This document shows positions 10,481 to 22,027 of a DNA stretch of 64,000 nt, piece after piece (position 1 is the first letter of the stretch; every line of letters starts with the position of its first letter). The translations under genes were made by a program, and so were the position numbers. A model generated the notes under the pieces. The model was not told where the DNA came from, ran no database searches, and saw only the letters and a list, made by a program, of their open reading frames with translations. Source of the DNA: Apiospora phragmitis (taxonomy: Eukaryota; Ascomycota; Sordariomycetes; Amphisphaeriales; Apiosporaceae); contig JAQQWL010000006.1 of assembly GCA_038363925.1 (NCBI GenBank), positions 538,501-602,500 of the forward strand, written 5' to 3'.

Positions 10481-13400
10481 GTGTGCTGGGCCGTAATGAG
10501 GTTTCTCTACGAGTCGACAAACTCAAGAATTGCGAAAGCACACTGTCATGGGTCTCATTGGCTACCTACTTTGGGAATTTTCCTGGGCGCAGCCCAACCA
10601 GCGGGAAAGAAAATTACGGCTTAGACCAATACAAGCACTTCCTCGTATTCAGAATTCCCAGGAATGTGGAAGCACGCAGTGTTATCACTCTCATTGGTTT
10701 GCCCTTGTTCTAAGCTGCTCCGCCCTTGTGTGAGGGTGGGGCACGGAACGGCAGACAAGGAAATCGAGGCTTAGGACTTAACACCCAGGCCCCCAAGTGG
10801 TGACAAAAACGCCCAAAGTGTGAAGGGCACACTCCGTCGCCAGTCTTATTGATCATGATTGCGTCCAAAAGTGGTTCCTCCCCGCAGGTTATTTTCGCGC
10901 TTGTTCAGCCTTATTGGCTGGGATGGAGTACGTGGTGGGTGGTACGTAGGCCAGGGCCACTAGCTTGCCAGAGGTTCTAGGTGTAGACACGGAGTACTGA
11001 GCGGCGGAGGAGAAGATTACGGCTTAGACCCGTAGAGCGGACGGTCAGCGCCCCGTACCGTATAAGCCAAAGAACTGCGAAAGCACGCACTATCGTCACT
11101 CCTTTCGCTACGGGCTTGGACTAACAGGCAAGTTCCAATACCCTGTCCTCGGCCCTATGGGCAGGAACAGTGAGTGCCAGCACTAAGCACACGTGACACA
11201 GGAGACAAGGGAGATTACGGCTTAGACAGAAACATTGCCACACCGGTTCCCACGCTCGAGGACTGCAAAAGAACGTATTGTCGTCACTCCTATTGGCTGC
11301 GGATTCACACCGATGAGCAAGCTCTCCCGTGTCGTGTTTATAGTCAGTCATACAGGCTGCTGGCCTTCAGCTGAACGGAGCCCTACTCACCGCCCATGAG
11401 CACTATGGTATGTTGCCAGCAGCAGCATCACCAGCGGTGAAAGCGTCTTCTCTGACAATTGTGTGATACTATACAAGGACGTATTTCGTAGTTCTATCAA
11501 TATACAATACACAACTGTTCATAGACTGTAAATATCGTTTCCAAGGGCGTATTTGACTGCCTTGGATATCTTCCCCCAAAGCAGTGAATGGGCACAAGAT
11601 ACACATCACTGGGGGAAAGAGCGGCTGGCCAGCTACAGTAACTATGCAGTTCTACTGCATGTAGCCATCGGAGCAGTCCCCGGCACGAACCAGCTTATAC
11701 TGCAGCCCCATGCACTTTGCCCTTTGTCTGCGGTGCTGATGCCGACACCGAAGCGCCAGAAACCAAGCTGCCTCTAGTATCATTGTTTGAGATACCAATC
11801 CCAGAGTGGCAAGACTGGCAAAGCCTGGCAAGACCCTGGACCTCGAAAATCACGGCTTAGTATTCGTGGAAAGAAGCAAGCGATAAACTAGAAAATTGCG
11901 TAGAGGCATGCTGCCTTGAGTTTCATTGATCGGACTTGTGCCTCAAAAGCGACCAGGGAAAACGGCTTAGCATTATCATGGATGGTGCAGAAACGGTGAG
12001 CTTCAACTGTCCGTCAACAAGAAAAAAAGACAAGCTCATTCGAGACTCATTGGTTGCCTCCTACGGCTAAGCCGAAGTGGGAAGAGCACTGCCTCCGAAA
12101 TAACGGCTTAGAAGGTGTGCGGCCTGTGCATAAGCTGCCAAGACAAAAAGTCGAAAAATTACGACGAGGAGTATTACTGTCAGTCTCATTCGTCAGACTT
12201 CTACCCGAGAGGAAACGGAAAAGACATTGCCTCAAAAATTACGGCTAGGTATATGGCGTACATGCAAAAAATGAATGTCGAGAATTGCGAAGAGGCAAGC
12301 TGCTTCCGGTCTTATTGGTCGAAATGCTTCGTGAGAAGCAGTGTCTACAAAATTACAGCTAGAGGCCTACAACGCAACCCAACCCAGAAATCGAAAGCTG
12401 TGAAGAGCTACGCTGACCGCGGTTTCATTGGTTAAACTCGTGCTTTGTAGGCGACATGGAAAAGCAGTGCCTCTAAATTTACGGCCCAAAGACCTGTTCT
12501 CACCACGTACAATAAACTCAATAAATGTGAAGAGATATGCTGCCCCTGGTCTTATTGTTCACACGATTAACTCGAGCAAAATGTACAAAGCAGTGCTTCG
12601 GCTTGGAAACCGTGGGAGCTATTGGTCCAGTATTAAAATCGGAAGTATTGGTCGGATACTAACCTCGAGGCAGCGGCGGAAATATATCCATTAATCGCGT
12701 GCCATCCTCCTTTTCGATGACTTCTACTCTAGAGTCAAGTGACAAAACAGTGCCTTGGGCATTCCAGCACCGAGAATGTGATTGTTGATAACCTTGTAAC
12801 AAAGGGGTAAAAAGCCCGTGAATTGTGAGAAGGCGTATTGCCTTCGGTCTGGTTGATCGGTTTCTACCTCAAACCCCAAGTGGAAAAAGCAGCGCCTCAA
12901 AAATCACGGCTCAGAACCTGTGCTGCGCCCACCACTTAAGGCCTCCAAAAACTCGAGGGTTGCAAAGAGGCATGCTGTGTCCGGTCTGATTGGTTAAAGC
13001 CTTACCTGAGAGCGAAGAGGGCGACGTGGGCAAAGCAGTGCCTCGAAATTTACGGCTTAGAAGCTGCTGCGCCATCACGCGATGAAAATTCGATATTCTG
13101 CGGAAAAGCACGTTACCTCCGGGTTCATTGGTGGAATTTGAACACAGGAGCAGTGACGAATATGGGGTAGGTCCTCTCAGGCTACTTCTTGAGTTGATTG
13201 CCGTAGGTTATCGCTGGGTTTGTGGGGTGAAGTGCAGACAGCCGTTTTGAGGGTTGACTACATGGTTCGCCATTCAGTCCATTTCAATTCTAGCGCCTCC
13301 GTCTGCCACAGACCTTTGAGCATGATGAGCCGTCTGCGCTGCCGTGCGACGCCTGACACTGACATGACAGAACAGAGGGGTCATACTAGGAAATGACTAC

Positions 13401-15960
13401 GGTCCAGACAAATCCATGAGTCTTTCCCTTTACCTTCTACGACTAAGAATTTAAGAAACGGTAAGAGGTGGTGCTTTCGGTCGTATTGGTTATACATGTA
13501 GTCGATCGCAGGATCCCACTTTGATTAGGTATGCTTAGCGTAGCAAGTCGCCCGGGAAAGGAGGAACCGCCAAGCTGCACTGCCTTGAAAATCACGGCTT
13601 TGAAGTTGAGGCTGAGGGCTTTCAGGAAGCTCGAGAATTGCGAGGAGGAATGTTGCCTCTGGCCCTATTGGTCGTGCGATGCCTCGAAATACCGCACAAA
13701 GAGTGGGACCGGTCTTTGGATCAATCAGAATATGCGGTATTTCGCAATTAAGGGGATAAATTATGGCTTAGCTGCCTGACAACTAGAACTCGAGAATTGC
13801 GAAGTGGCAAGTTGCCTTTGGTCTTATTGGCCGTACGCGGGGACAAGGGGCGCATCTTAAGTACACAAGCTTTTAAGTGTGGCATGCCTGATGTCAGCGC
13901 TTCGAGTTGCCCTACCATGCGAGGCTTGGAGTCAGGCCTAAAACTATAGCTCAGCAGGTGGTGTTAGAGCAACCCTTCCCTCGTTTACTGGAAGTTGAGA
14001 ACCACGAAAGAGTATGCTGCCCTCAGTCTCATTGGTCATTCATAGGGTCTAGGAGTGAGTACTAAAACTACGACCTAGCGGCCAACCCTATATGGATTGA
14101 GAACTCAGAGGAGAGACATGCTGCTTTTAGTCTTATTAATCAGCCTAGAAATTACGGCTCAGCGGAGGCAAGTACCGGTACCTTGTCATTGAAGAACTCG
14201 AAAATTGCGAAGAGGCATGCTACCCTTAGGCTTATTGGTCGCGCATCCTTGAACCTGGTGTTCCCGCCCGGACGGGCTCACGGGATATGCACGGGTACTG
14301 CACGGGAAGCCAGATTGGCGTGCTAAATCGTTGACGTCTCCATGGGTACCAAGGCCCTCGAGCCCAAGCACTAACAAATCCATGGCACACCTCCCAAGCT
14401 CAGGCCTCTCCGGCGCGCTCAGCACTCAAATTACGGCATCAGCTATCTATTGAGGGGCGATGAGAGTAATCAAAAATTGCGAAGAGGCAAGCTCCCTTTA
14501 TTCGTTTTATTGGCCGTACACGGGGGCAGGTGTGGACTTGGCATCACGCCAAGTCCCACGCTGCCAAGCGACGTCTTCAACTCTGGAGTCGGCCCTGAGG
14601 TCACGGCTCAGCGAAGCGGACAGGACCTGGTAATATGTGTACGTACAGAACTACGGAAACTGCGAAAAGGCATTGGCGTTATCAGCCATTACATTGGTCA
14701 CACTTGGTGGGAGAGTTAACGTCGACAAAGAAATTCGAGAATTGCGCGAGAAGGTATGCTGCCATCGGTCTTATTGGTCATCGTTGAGACAAGAGCAGGG
14801 CTCCTCGCCGTGATAGAGTCAGCACTAAAATTACGGCTTAGCAATGCGTAGCAAGGTCGTGAGTAGAAACTCGAGAATTGCGAAAGGGCATGCTACCTTC
14901 CGTCTTATTGGTTGCGCTTTACCACACGAGAGGATCCGTCTTGAGCATGCAAGTCAGAATTTAGCGTGGTAAAGTCGCCTGACAGTCTGGGAGGCCTGGG
15001 GATGTCCCTGGAATTAAGGCTTGGCGCAAGGCCATCTCGGAGAAAAAATAGTATTCGAGAATTGTGAATCATACTGGCCAGTTCTATCATGGGTGCGACG
15101 AAAGCGTAGGGGTCTTTATCCAATACGCAAGCAAGTCAGGGCCGCGCAGCGTCGTCAACGTTTAAGCCGTCGACGTCTGTCGCCAATGGGTCGGAGACAC
15201 AGGAAAATACCAATGGCGCTTTCAGGACCGAACCCAACCCCGTATACGCGAGTTAATGAGGCCTGAGACCGGCACTGAGACAGGGCGCTGTAGATAATAG
15301 ATGTAAGCTTCGCAGCCGGCGACAGCGGCCTTGGGCAGTTCAGCCTGGGGCGAGCCCGCCGGGCGATAGGAGGGGTAAGGAATCATCAGTTGTGCTAATA
15401 CGCAAGTTGCCTCAGCCTCCATTCGTCGTTTAAACATGGCGTAAAAAAGACGATCCAGACCAACCAGTGTCGATGTCCAAATAGGGTCCGGAAGGGTGAA
15501 ATTTTCCTGCTGGAAGCAATAGACTCCTGCACTACTGCCCTTTGACTTGCGGCTTAGCTAGAACGGACCCCGCATTGGAATATGGCCCCTAGGTTGGATT
15601 GACTTGATTGGCAACTCATGTGGCTAAACTTGAAGCCCATTGTTGCTCAAACCAGATCGATCACGGCTTAGCAGATGGGGCTCTGCGCTTTGATATGCAA
15701 GAAATCAGGAGGGCGCCGTATCTTCGATTCAGTTGGTCAACCAGACTGATAATGATACCCTACTATCGCCAGCGCGTTGACCCCGCGTCAGCATTACGGC
15801 TCAGCATGTTTAAGAGTATCTGAGGTGGGCAGTGGCGAAAAGAAACCCAATAACACAGAAGCCACCCGGTATCTTCGACTTGACTGGTCAAGTAAACTGA
15901 CGATACCCACCAACGTTGCCAAGCCTCAATGTGGCTCCATAGAAGAGAGTCATCTTTGCC
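10481..15960 (+). repeat. Left arm of a spaced two-block repeat array (about 25 units)
   Basis: No gene is present in this 5.5 kb. Instead two blocks alternate in one orientation. Block A is AAAATTACGGCTTAG, in better copies preceded by AAGCAGTGCCTC. Good copies lie at 10610, 11014, 11212, 11845, 12097, 12235, 12475, 12895, 13045, 13758, 14148, 14826, 15657 and 15790. Block B is about 45 bases: CTCGAGAATTGCGAAGAGGC, then ATGCTGCC, a few variable bases, then GGTCTTATTGGTC. Copies lie at about 10521, 10648, 10812, 11069, 11252, 11889, 12275, 12517, 12815, 12949, 13086, 13448, 13629, 13789, 13990, 14096, 14197, 14468, 14648, 14732, 14868, 15050, 15701 and 15850. B follows A by roughly 20-50 bases. 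A-to-A spacing is mostly 115-185 bases, for example 151, 138, 115, 125, 147, 172, 183. The DNA between blocks is not conserved. Gaps without clear units lie at 11380-11840 and 13140-13440. Confidence 0.85.
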
Positions 15961-16242
15961 CCCAAGGCACAGTGCTTAGGCAGTCTGGTGCACTTCTCAG
16001 TGGCATGCCCCATTAGCATGCACGCTACCTACCTCGAATCCTCCGGTAGGCAGAGAACTGGAAATACAAGCAGTATCGGTTTCGGTGTCTAGTAGTCATA
16101 CCGTATAGTCACATGGCCCTCAATCTTCACAACTGTCTGATCCAGTGAGCAATGTGAGCCATTGGACTGCATCCATTAAAAGGCCACCCTAATGCATCTA
16201 CCAAGCAGTGAAACCCTGGCCCACTAACTAATCTATCTGACG

Positions 16243-17663
16243 ATGTCGATATTCTCCAGCCCAGACGAAGCCAACCTGGGGTCTCTAAACACCAAGCCAC
16301 TGCTCCCTTGCCCACCACTCCCCAACATCGTCGCCGAATGGGCGGCGATACTACCGCTCGTATGCCACCTCGCAAGCCAGCGAGATGATTACAAGACGAC
16401 CGGGGACGTGGCGCTCATGGGCCGGTTGTCGGCGGGGATATTCCCCCGGCTCGGAACTTTCTCCGGCCTGGCCAGGCTCTTGGACCGGTCAACCAAGTAC
16501 CTGGACTACGTCAGCACGAGGGGCGGCACGAGCCGCACGGTCTGGGACGTGAAGTGGGGGAGCGTCTTCCCCTGTGCGAACGGCGCGGCCTGTGCGGTGA
16601 TTTCGGAGTATCTCTTGGTCAAGGATAGGAAGCCTCCCCAGAGGATGCCAGAAAAGCTGTCTCCGCGGCCTGCGAGGACCACCGACGATGACGACGAGAA
16701 ATGCATACCGAATGAAGGTTTCCAGATCAGGCCTGCGTTCAGCTCGTTTCGGAGCGGGCTGCGGATCTCAGCTTCACAGGGGAAGAGAAGGCAGAAGGAG
16801 AAGAAGTCGTCCGCCGATGGCAAGTTCTTCATGTTTACCGGCTGTACCGGACGCCAAGGCGGCACTCCCTGGGAGATCGGATCAGCGTGCTGCGGCTCTC
16901 GCTCCCGGGCCAGCTAGTATGCTTCGTCGCACTCCTCGGCGTCGCGGTCGTGCTCTGCCTGTTCGGCTGTTTCGGATCGGCAGCGCTCATCGCCTGCACT
17001 TCTGTATCCGAACTCGTGGCGATGCGCGTGCCGATACGCCGTCCGTCTACCTATCTCAAAAACATGGAGGCGCACGATGCATGCATGCTGACCGCACCGC
17101 ACGAAAACGCGACCGAGTGGCATCTGTACATTGGCGATCGGGGCATAGTCGACACACTGCTCAACAAGCCCATGTTTGTGGTGCCCGAGGGGAGGTCGGC
17201 CCACCTCGCCGCCAGGTGGTTCTGGTCCGCCAACTTGCTTCAGCTCGCGGCCATGACCTTCGTTGCTGCGCAGAAGGGCTGGGACGGCGTGCTGATGCTG
17301 GCTCTCCTCGCCATCCACTGGGCTCTTCGGTGGTCCTGGTCTGGCCACGATCTCGTCCGCGACTGGCTGGCGCGAGAGGGCGTCGACGCCGAAGTGCGAA
17401 GCTTCGAGTTCGGCGGGCGGTATGCCGTGATGGGCGCCATACAGCTGCTTGGTGGAAGCACGACCTCGCGCTGGATGGACAACATCTTGGTCCCGCATCC
17501 TCGGCGAGAGGCTTGGCTCCGGCTCCTCAGGGTGGAGGAGCTGACGGAAAGCCTCGGCAGTCACGATACAAGTTGGCTTGATTACATGTCCGAGGCATCT
17601 TTCGCGGCTGCGGAAGTGCTGAAAGGCGCGTTCGGCGCAGAGAACTGCCAGGCATCGGTATAA
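16243..17663 (+). CDS. Unknown membrane protein lying between the two repeat arms
   Basis: I do not recognise the family. The first frame starts at ATG 16243 (MSIFSSPDEANLGSLNTKPL) and gives sense to about 16715. From 16740 on the sense is in another frame: QLVSERAADLSF, VVRRWQVLHVYRLYRTPRRH, then a long hydrophobic helix (VCFVALLGVAVVLCLFGCFG) and WHLYIGDRGIVDTLLNKPMF, ending at TAA 17661-17663. A TGA at 16713-16715 blocks the second frame further upstream. The switch therefore needs an intron ending near ATCAG 16734 or a one-base loss at 16716-16740; no convincing donor was found. At least three hydrophobic segments are seen in the C-terminal half. Codon use is GC-rich, unlike the array around it, so it looks like a real gene. 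Confidence 0.6.
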
Positions 17664-17830
17664 TCGATCTGGGCATAGACATGGTTACTTGGCTGGAGCT
17701 ATAGTTTCAATTGACATAGATCTCAATCTTATCATTATGGCAAACCCACCTGTTCCGCCAGTCCTCCCAGCAGTTTCCAGTGAACTGGATCCGCTATCGT
17801 GCTGGAGTACTCTGTGGAACTGAAAGCTGC

Positions 17831-17917
17831 AGCCCTAAAAAACAGCTTAGCGGGTGTAAGACGAGTTTTGAAAAATCAGAGAACCGTGAAGTTTGAACGA
17901 ACTTCATAGGCCAGCCG
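17831..17917 (+). repeat. Single forward-oriented array unit (A block plus B' block)
   Basis: A degenerate A block, AAAAACAGCTTAGCGG, is followed after about 15 bases by TTTGAAAAATCAGAGAACCG and then TTTGAACGAACTTCATAGGCC with the last base outside the core. This is the B' sequence typical of the right arm but in the left-arm orientation, so it bridges the two arms and shows that A and B' belong together. Confidence 0.65.
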
Positions 17918-18037
17918 GCTCTTCTACCTACCTGCAAACTGGGGGCTCCCTTGCAGAACCCCGCACCTTGGGGTGGTTAAGTACCCCAAAACGTGGCGAG
18001 CAATGAGCTAAAAGGGGCCACAGTGGGCAACGGGCTA

Positions 18038-19323
18038 GGCCTCCCGTTCAAATCCTTGAGTTCTGTGATTTGAATTTGAAAAGGCAGTCAGCACTTGTTG
18101 GCCTCTTGCACGGCTAAGGCGTAGTTCGAGGTCGAATTCACCTTAGAGACACTTCCGACCTATGAAGGTCGTCCAAGTCCTTTGGCACCGTAGTTTTGAC
18201 TTTGAAAAGGCCAATGCACTTGCCAGAGCCTCACGACCTGCTAAGCCGTGGTTCATTAGGCTGCGGCTTGCGAAAAGTATCGCATGGAAACCGTACGCAA
18301 TCCATGGCAGAGACTGAACACCGTGGAGACATCTCCGACCTATGGAGTTCATTCGAATCCTTTAATCCTGTGGTTTTCGCTTATCTAGCGTTCTTTCAGA
18401 TGTATGCAGTGTCCAACTTCCATCAGCCCTTCTAAGCCGAGCTCTAGGTGAGTTATCTGCCTAGGGTACTAGAAACCTTCCCTCTGTGTGAGGACTACCG
18501 CAGGTGGTACCACGTAAGCGACTCGTGGTTTCGGAGGCTGATGTAGAGATGCCGGCTGACCCATCTTGGATGCACTCATAGTGTTCCGGCCTATGGGATA
18601 TTTCCAACATTTTCATCACACAGTTTCTTTATTCTTCAGTTCGCATTTTGTAACCCCCGCTATTACATTATGCTAAGCCGTAATCTACCCTCAGCCGACA
18701 AGCACCGCAGGTGTTGAGGACCAAAAACCCCAGCTACAGCCAGCGAGCGCTGTGAAGCCGCGGGAGCATTAACGACAGCAAGGGAACGAGTACTATTCAC
18801 AGCAAAGGGAGCCTTTGGTCTTCGTGATTATGGGAGTTTTTACAGCCAAGAGGCTGAGGCCCACCTTGAGGCACGCCGACCTATAAATTTGGATCAAATC
18901 CTTTGGCTCTGTATTTTTCAATTTCTTGCTACAAGAACTCGCAGAATAACACAATAACTAAGCCGTGATTTTGGCATCCCTGCAGCTTGCAGATACCTTT
19001 GACCTATGAAGTTCGTTCAAACTCTTTGGCTCTGTAGTCTTCGATTTAGAAATCCCAGAGCCTGGCCCACAGAGCTGGTCGACGCTAAGCCGTAATTAAC
19101 ATTACCACGTTGCGCTCAGATATACGTGCTGGCTGACCACCAACACGTTCTGACCTATGGAAATCGTTCGAACTTTTTGATCCTGTAATTTTCGAATTAT
19201 AAAGCGCCTTGTTGCCTGACGCTGAGCCGTAATCATAGTTCGCAGTGCGACTTACAGTTGGGGGCCTTGACGACTTTCTGGTGGTTTCCAAGTCGAGTGG
19301 TTTCTCCATTGCTGAGCCGCAAT
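18038..19323 (-). repeat. Right arm of the spaced repeat array, reversed, with diverged B' blocks
   Basis: Read on the plus strand, each unit has B' (GACCTATGAAGTTCGTTC, then GAATCCTTTGGCTCTGTAG, then TTTTCGAATTTGAAAAGG) followed 30-60 bases later by the reverse complement of block A (CTAAGCCGTAATT). B' copies start near 18038, 18158, 18337, 18589, 18877, 19001 and 19151. Reverse A copies are near 18112, 18240, 18431, 18673, 18957, 19084, 19221 and 19310. On the minus strand the order is therefore A then B', as A then B in the left arm. B' aligns loosely with B: both start with TCGARAAYTR-like sequence and end in a GGTC preceded by ATTG or CATA. Spacing is about 120-200 bases. Confidence 0.8.
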
Positions 19324-19527
19324 TGACTTTCGCGTATCTGGCCGCAGTTCTACTACTAGCCCGATGGTTTGCTGGGGAAGCTCTGCTGTGGGTACGTAAA
19401 ACCACAATGAGGTCGTACCAATTGAAAGGGTGAAGTCCCACGACTCTCCTCTAAACCTTAGCTCCTGCATGCACTCGGCGAGCATCTTGCTCTAAATTTT
19501 GGCCGGTGCCTGCCGCTTTCCGACAAG

Positions 19528-21470
19528 ATGCGGCTCCTCAAGACCGACCAATACAAGTTGGTTGAAGCCCATGACTTGCCTACTCCTACCCCGAAATACG
19601 CCATCCTTTCTCACACCTGGATATCGCCAAAGGACGAAATCACATACCAGGATTTCAAGCAGAGGAAAGGCGACATAGAAAATGACATCTTCAAGCAGAA
19701 GGGCTGGGCCAAGCTCCGAAAGTACTGTGACCGCGCCGCAAGAGATGGCTGGGAATGGGCCTGGATGGACACGTGCTGCATCGACAAGACTAACCCCGCC
19801 GACACGCAAGAAGCGATAAATGCCATGTTTCGCTGGTATCAGAGTGCCGGCATCTGCTACGCCTACTTCGACGACGTGGACGCCAACGAGACCCTCGTTC
19901 GACCAGTCCCCGTGGGCTGCGACCTGGACGACATAGCGGGCCGCGACAACGTCGCCGACCCCGCGAGTTCGTCTCACCTGGAACTTGCGCCAGCCCTGGT
20001 CAAGGCCAAGTGGTTCACGCGGGGCTGGACGCTGCAGGAGCTGCTGGCGCCGCCGTAACTGGTCTTCGTGGACCGGGCGTGGCGCCGCATCGGCACGCGC
20101 GAGAGCTGGTTCGACGAGATCCGCGCGGCCAGCAAGATCGAGGCACGCCACCTGACCAACTTCAGCCCGACCGACTTCACGGCCTGCTCCATCGCCATGC
20201 GCTTCTCCTGGGCGTCCCGCCGCCTGACCACCGTCGAGGAGGACGAGACGTACTCGCTTCTCGGGCTCTTCGGCATCAGCTTGCCGCTCATTTACGGCGA
20301 GGGCAGGTGGCGGGCGTTCAACCGGCTGCAGCGGGAGCTCATCACGGTTTACAATGACGACTCCATCTTCGCGTGGAAGTTTGAGCCGTCGTCGTCGGCA
20401 AATTGGCACGCGAAGAATGGGCCGCAGCAGCAGAAAGGTGAGGACTTGACTTCCCCCTGTGCGATGATGCAGATGCAACCCCCGAAATCTCACGATATGC
20501 TGACACCATTCACAGCAGCCAATGAACACGGGCGAGGCATCCTCGCACCGTCCATTAGAGAGTACTGGGACGCGTCCAGCATCGAAGCCTTCAGCTTCGA
20601 CAACAGCTTCTCCATGACGAACAAGGGCCTGGAGATCAACGCCCAGCGCTGGCGGCGCAAGGACGACACGAACCGGTGCCTGATCCGCCTCAACTGCGGC
20701 CTCGGTGCCTTCAAGCGCCTCGCCATCCCGCTGCTCGAGCACGTGGACGGCACGTACGGCCGCATCAAGCTGGACGAGATCTACGACATGACCATGATCC
20801 GGCCCCACGAGTGGAAAGAGGTGCCCAGCAAGGGGCCGGCCGTCATCCGCGCCAGCAACTACTCAAACGTCCTCACGTCCCCGTCCATTTTCACGCTGGA
20901 CTATCCGGACCAGACCAATGTCGGCAACAGGTAATTTGTCGACTTTTACGCGTCGCACCCGCGACTGGCGCCATTGGACGGAAGCTTTTCCCGGCCAGAG
21001 CTAACGCCAAGGGAACTCATCGTCGAGCCCAACCGGCTCGTCTTCATCAACATTGAGTCGCGCAGCGGCGGAGCGTCCAGGTTCCTGCTGGATGTCATTA
21101 TCAACCTGGACGAAAGAAGTTTCCTTCCGTCGGGGTCCTGGCACGAGGTCAGGGGACCAGGAGACGGCTGGGAAATCCACTAGACGAAACGATCTCGGGC
21201 ATTTACGTGGGGATAGCGGATGAACTGCATTATCAGGTGGCGACCGACCCGGCGTATCCGGCGATTGCCGTCGATGAGGACGGAGGCGCCGTTGTTAGTG
21301 TCGTCCTCCTTCCCCAGCCCCGGAAGCGGAGGCCGATGCAGGGAGGTGCAAGCGAAGCGAACGCCCCTACCTCGAGAGAGTACGTGCTCAAGATCAGGGT
21401 GCAACAGGATGGTGATCACGACCGACCAACCCCCGCACCATTTCTTAAGAGGAGAAGGACAGAATATTAA
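19528..21470 (+). pseudogene. HET-domain (heterokaryon incompatibility) protein, degraded
   Basis: The frame from ATG 19528 starts MRLLKTDQYKLVEAHDLPTP and shows the HET-domain motifs YAILSHTW, DGWEWAWMDTCCIDK, AINAMFRWYQSAGICYAYF and KWFTRGWTLQELLAP. After LLAPP comes TAA 20056-20058, and the sense continues in the same frame (LVFVDRAWRRIGTRESWFDE, EDETYSLLGLFGISLPLIYG). A 78-base intron, 20438-20515, is likely and leaves frame unchanged. A second TAA lies at 20932-20934 (before FVDFYASHPRLAP), and TAG 21181-21183 coincides with a one-base shift, after which ETISGIYVGIADELHYQVAT continues to 21470. Both TAA codons are compatible with CAA to TAA. HET proteins of this class (HET-E/HET-D-like N-terminal domain alone) trigger cell death on recognition of a partner; this copy is very probably dead. 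Confidence 0.88.
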
Positions 21471-22027
21471 TGGCTATATTAAAACTTTCAGCCCGCTTCT
21501 AGCACGTCGCACAACGTAGGCAGTATAGTATCACAGCCCCCAAAGGCCTTCGCAATACAGTCGTTGTCGCCTGCACTTGATGGGCATTACCAAACGGCTG
21601 GCAACATCGACATTGGTATGACCGCCCCCAAAAGAGGTCCCAAGCCCATCTCAAGTATCACTTGCATTTGGCCGTAACGCGCCAGTTGTCGTCACAGGCC
21701 AAGCCAGGCCACCAATACTACTCGTCAAAGACATCATTGTTTGTTGCCTTTCGAAACGGGGAAGGCTGTAAACCATATGAGCCTCGATCAGCCCATCCAG
21801 GGGCTCGGTCCCAATAATTATTCGGCACCGTCTCGGTGAAGCCACAGGGCTGTGTCGTAGTGTTGAGAGTAGCCGGCTATAAAGATGGAGTATCATCTCA
21901 GGCGTTTTTGAAAGTTTCTTCCACCGCCCAAATAACCCAGGCATCCTGTATACTATCATTCAGGTGATCTTCTCAGACTGTCAATATCCCACAAGTCTTC
22001 CCACAGAATTTGCACCTACCAAGCGAT
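21471..22027. other. Intergenic stretch
   Basis: No gene, repeat unit or RNA gene is recognised. The right part is presumably the promoter and leader of the small secreted protein at 22028; no clear promoter motif was identified. Confidence 0.35.

Noticed and set aside
18038..19202. Considered tRNA genes because of GTTCGAATCC
   Set aside because: No acceptor, D or anticodon stems can be formed around the B-box-like core, and the T-stem flanks do not pair.
10481..19323. Considered a CRISPR array because of spaced repeats
   Set aside because: Host is eukaryotic, repeats are diverged and of two kinds, spacing is irregular and there are no cas genes.
19492..20808. Minus-strand frame of 438 codons opposite the HET gene
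   Set aside because: Antisense shadow; the plus strand has the HET-domain motifs.
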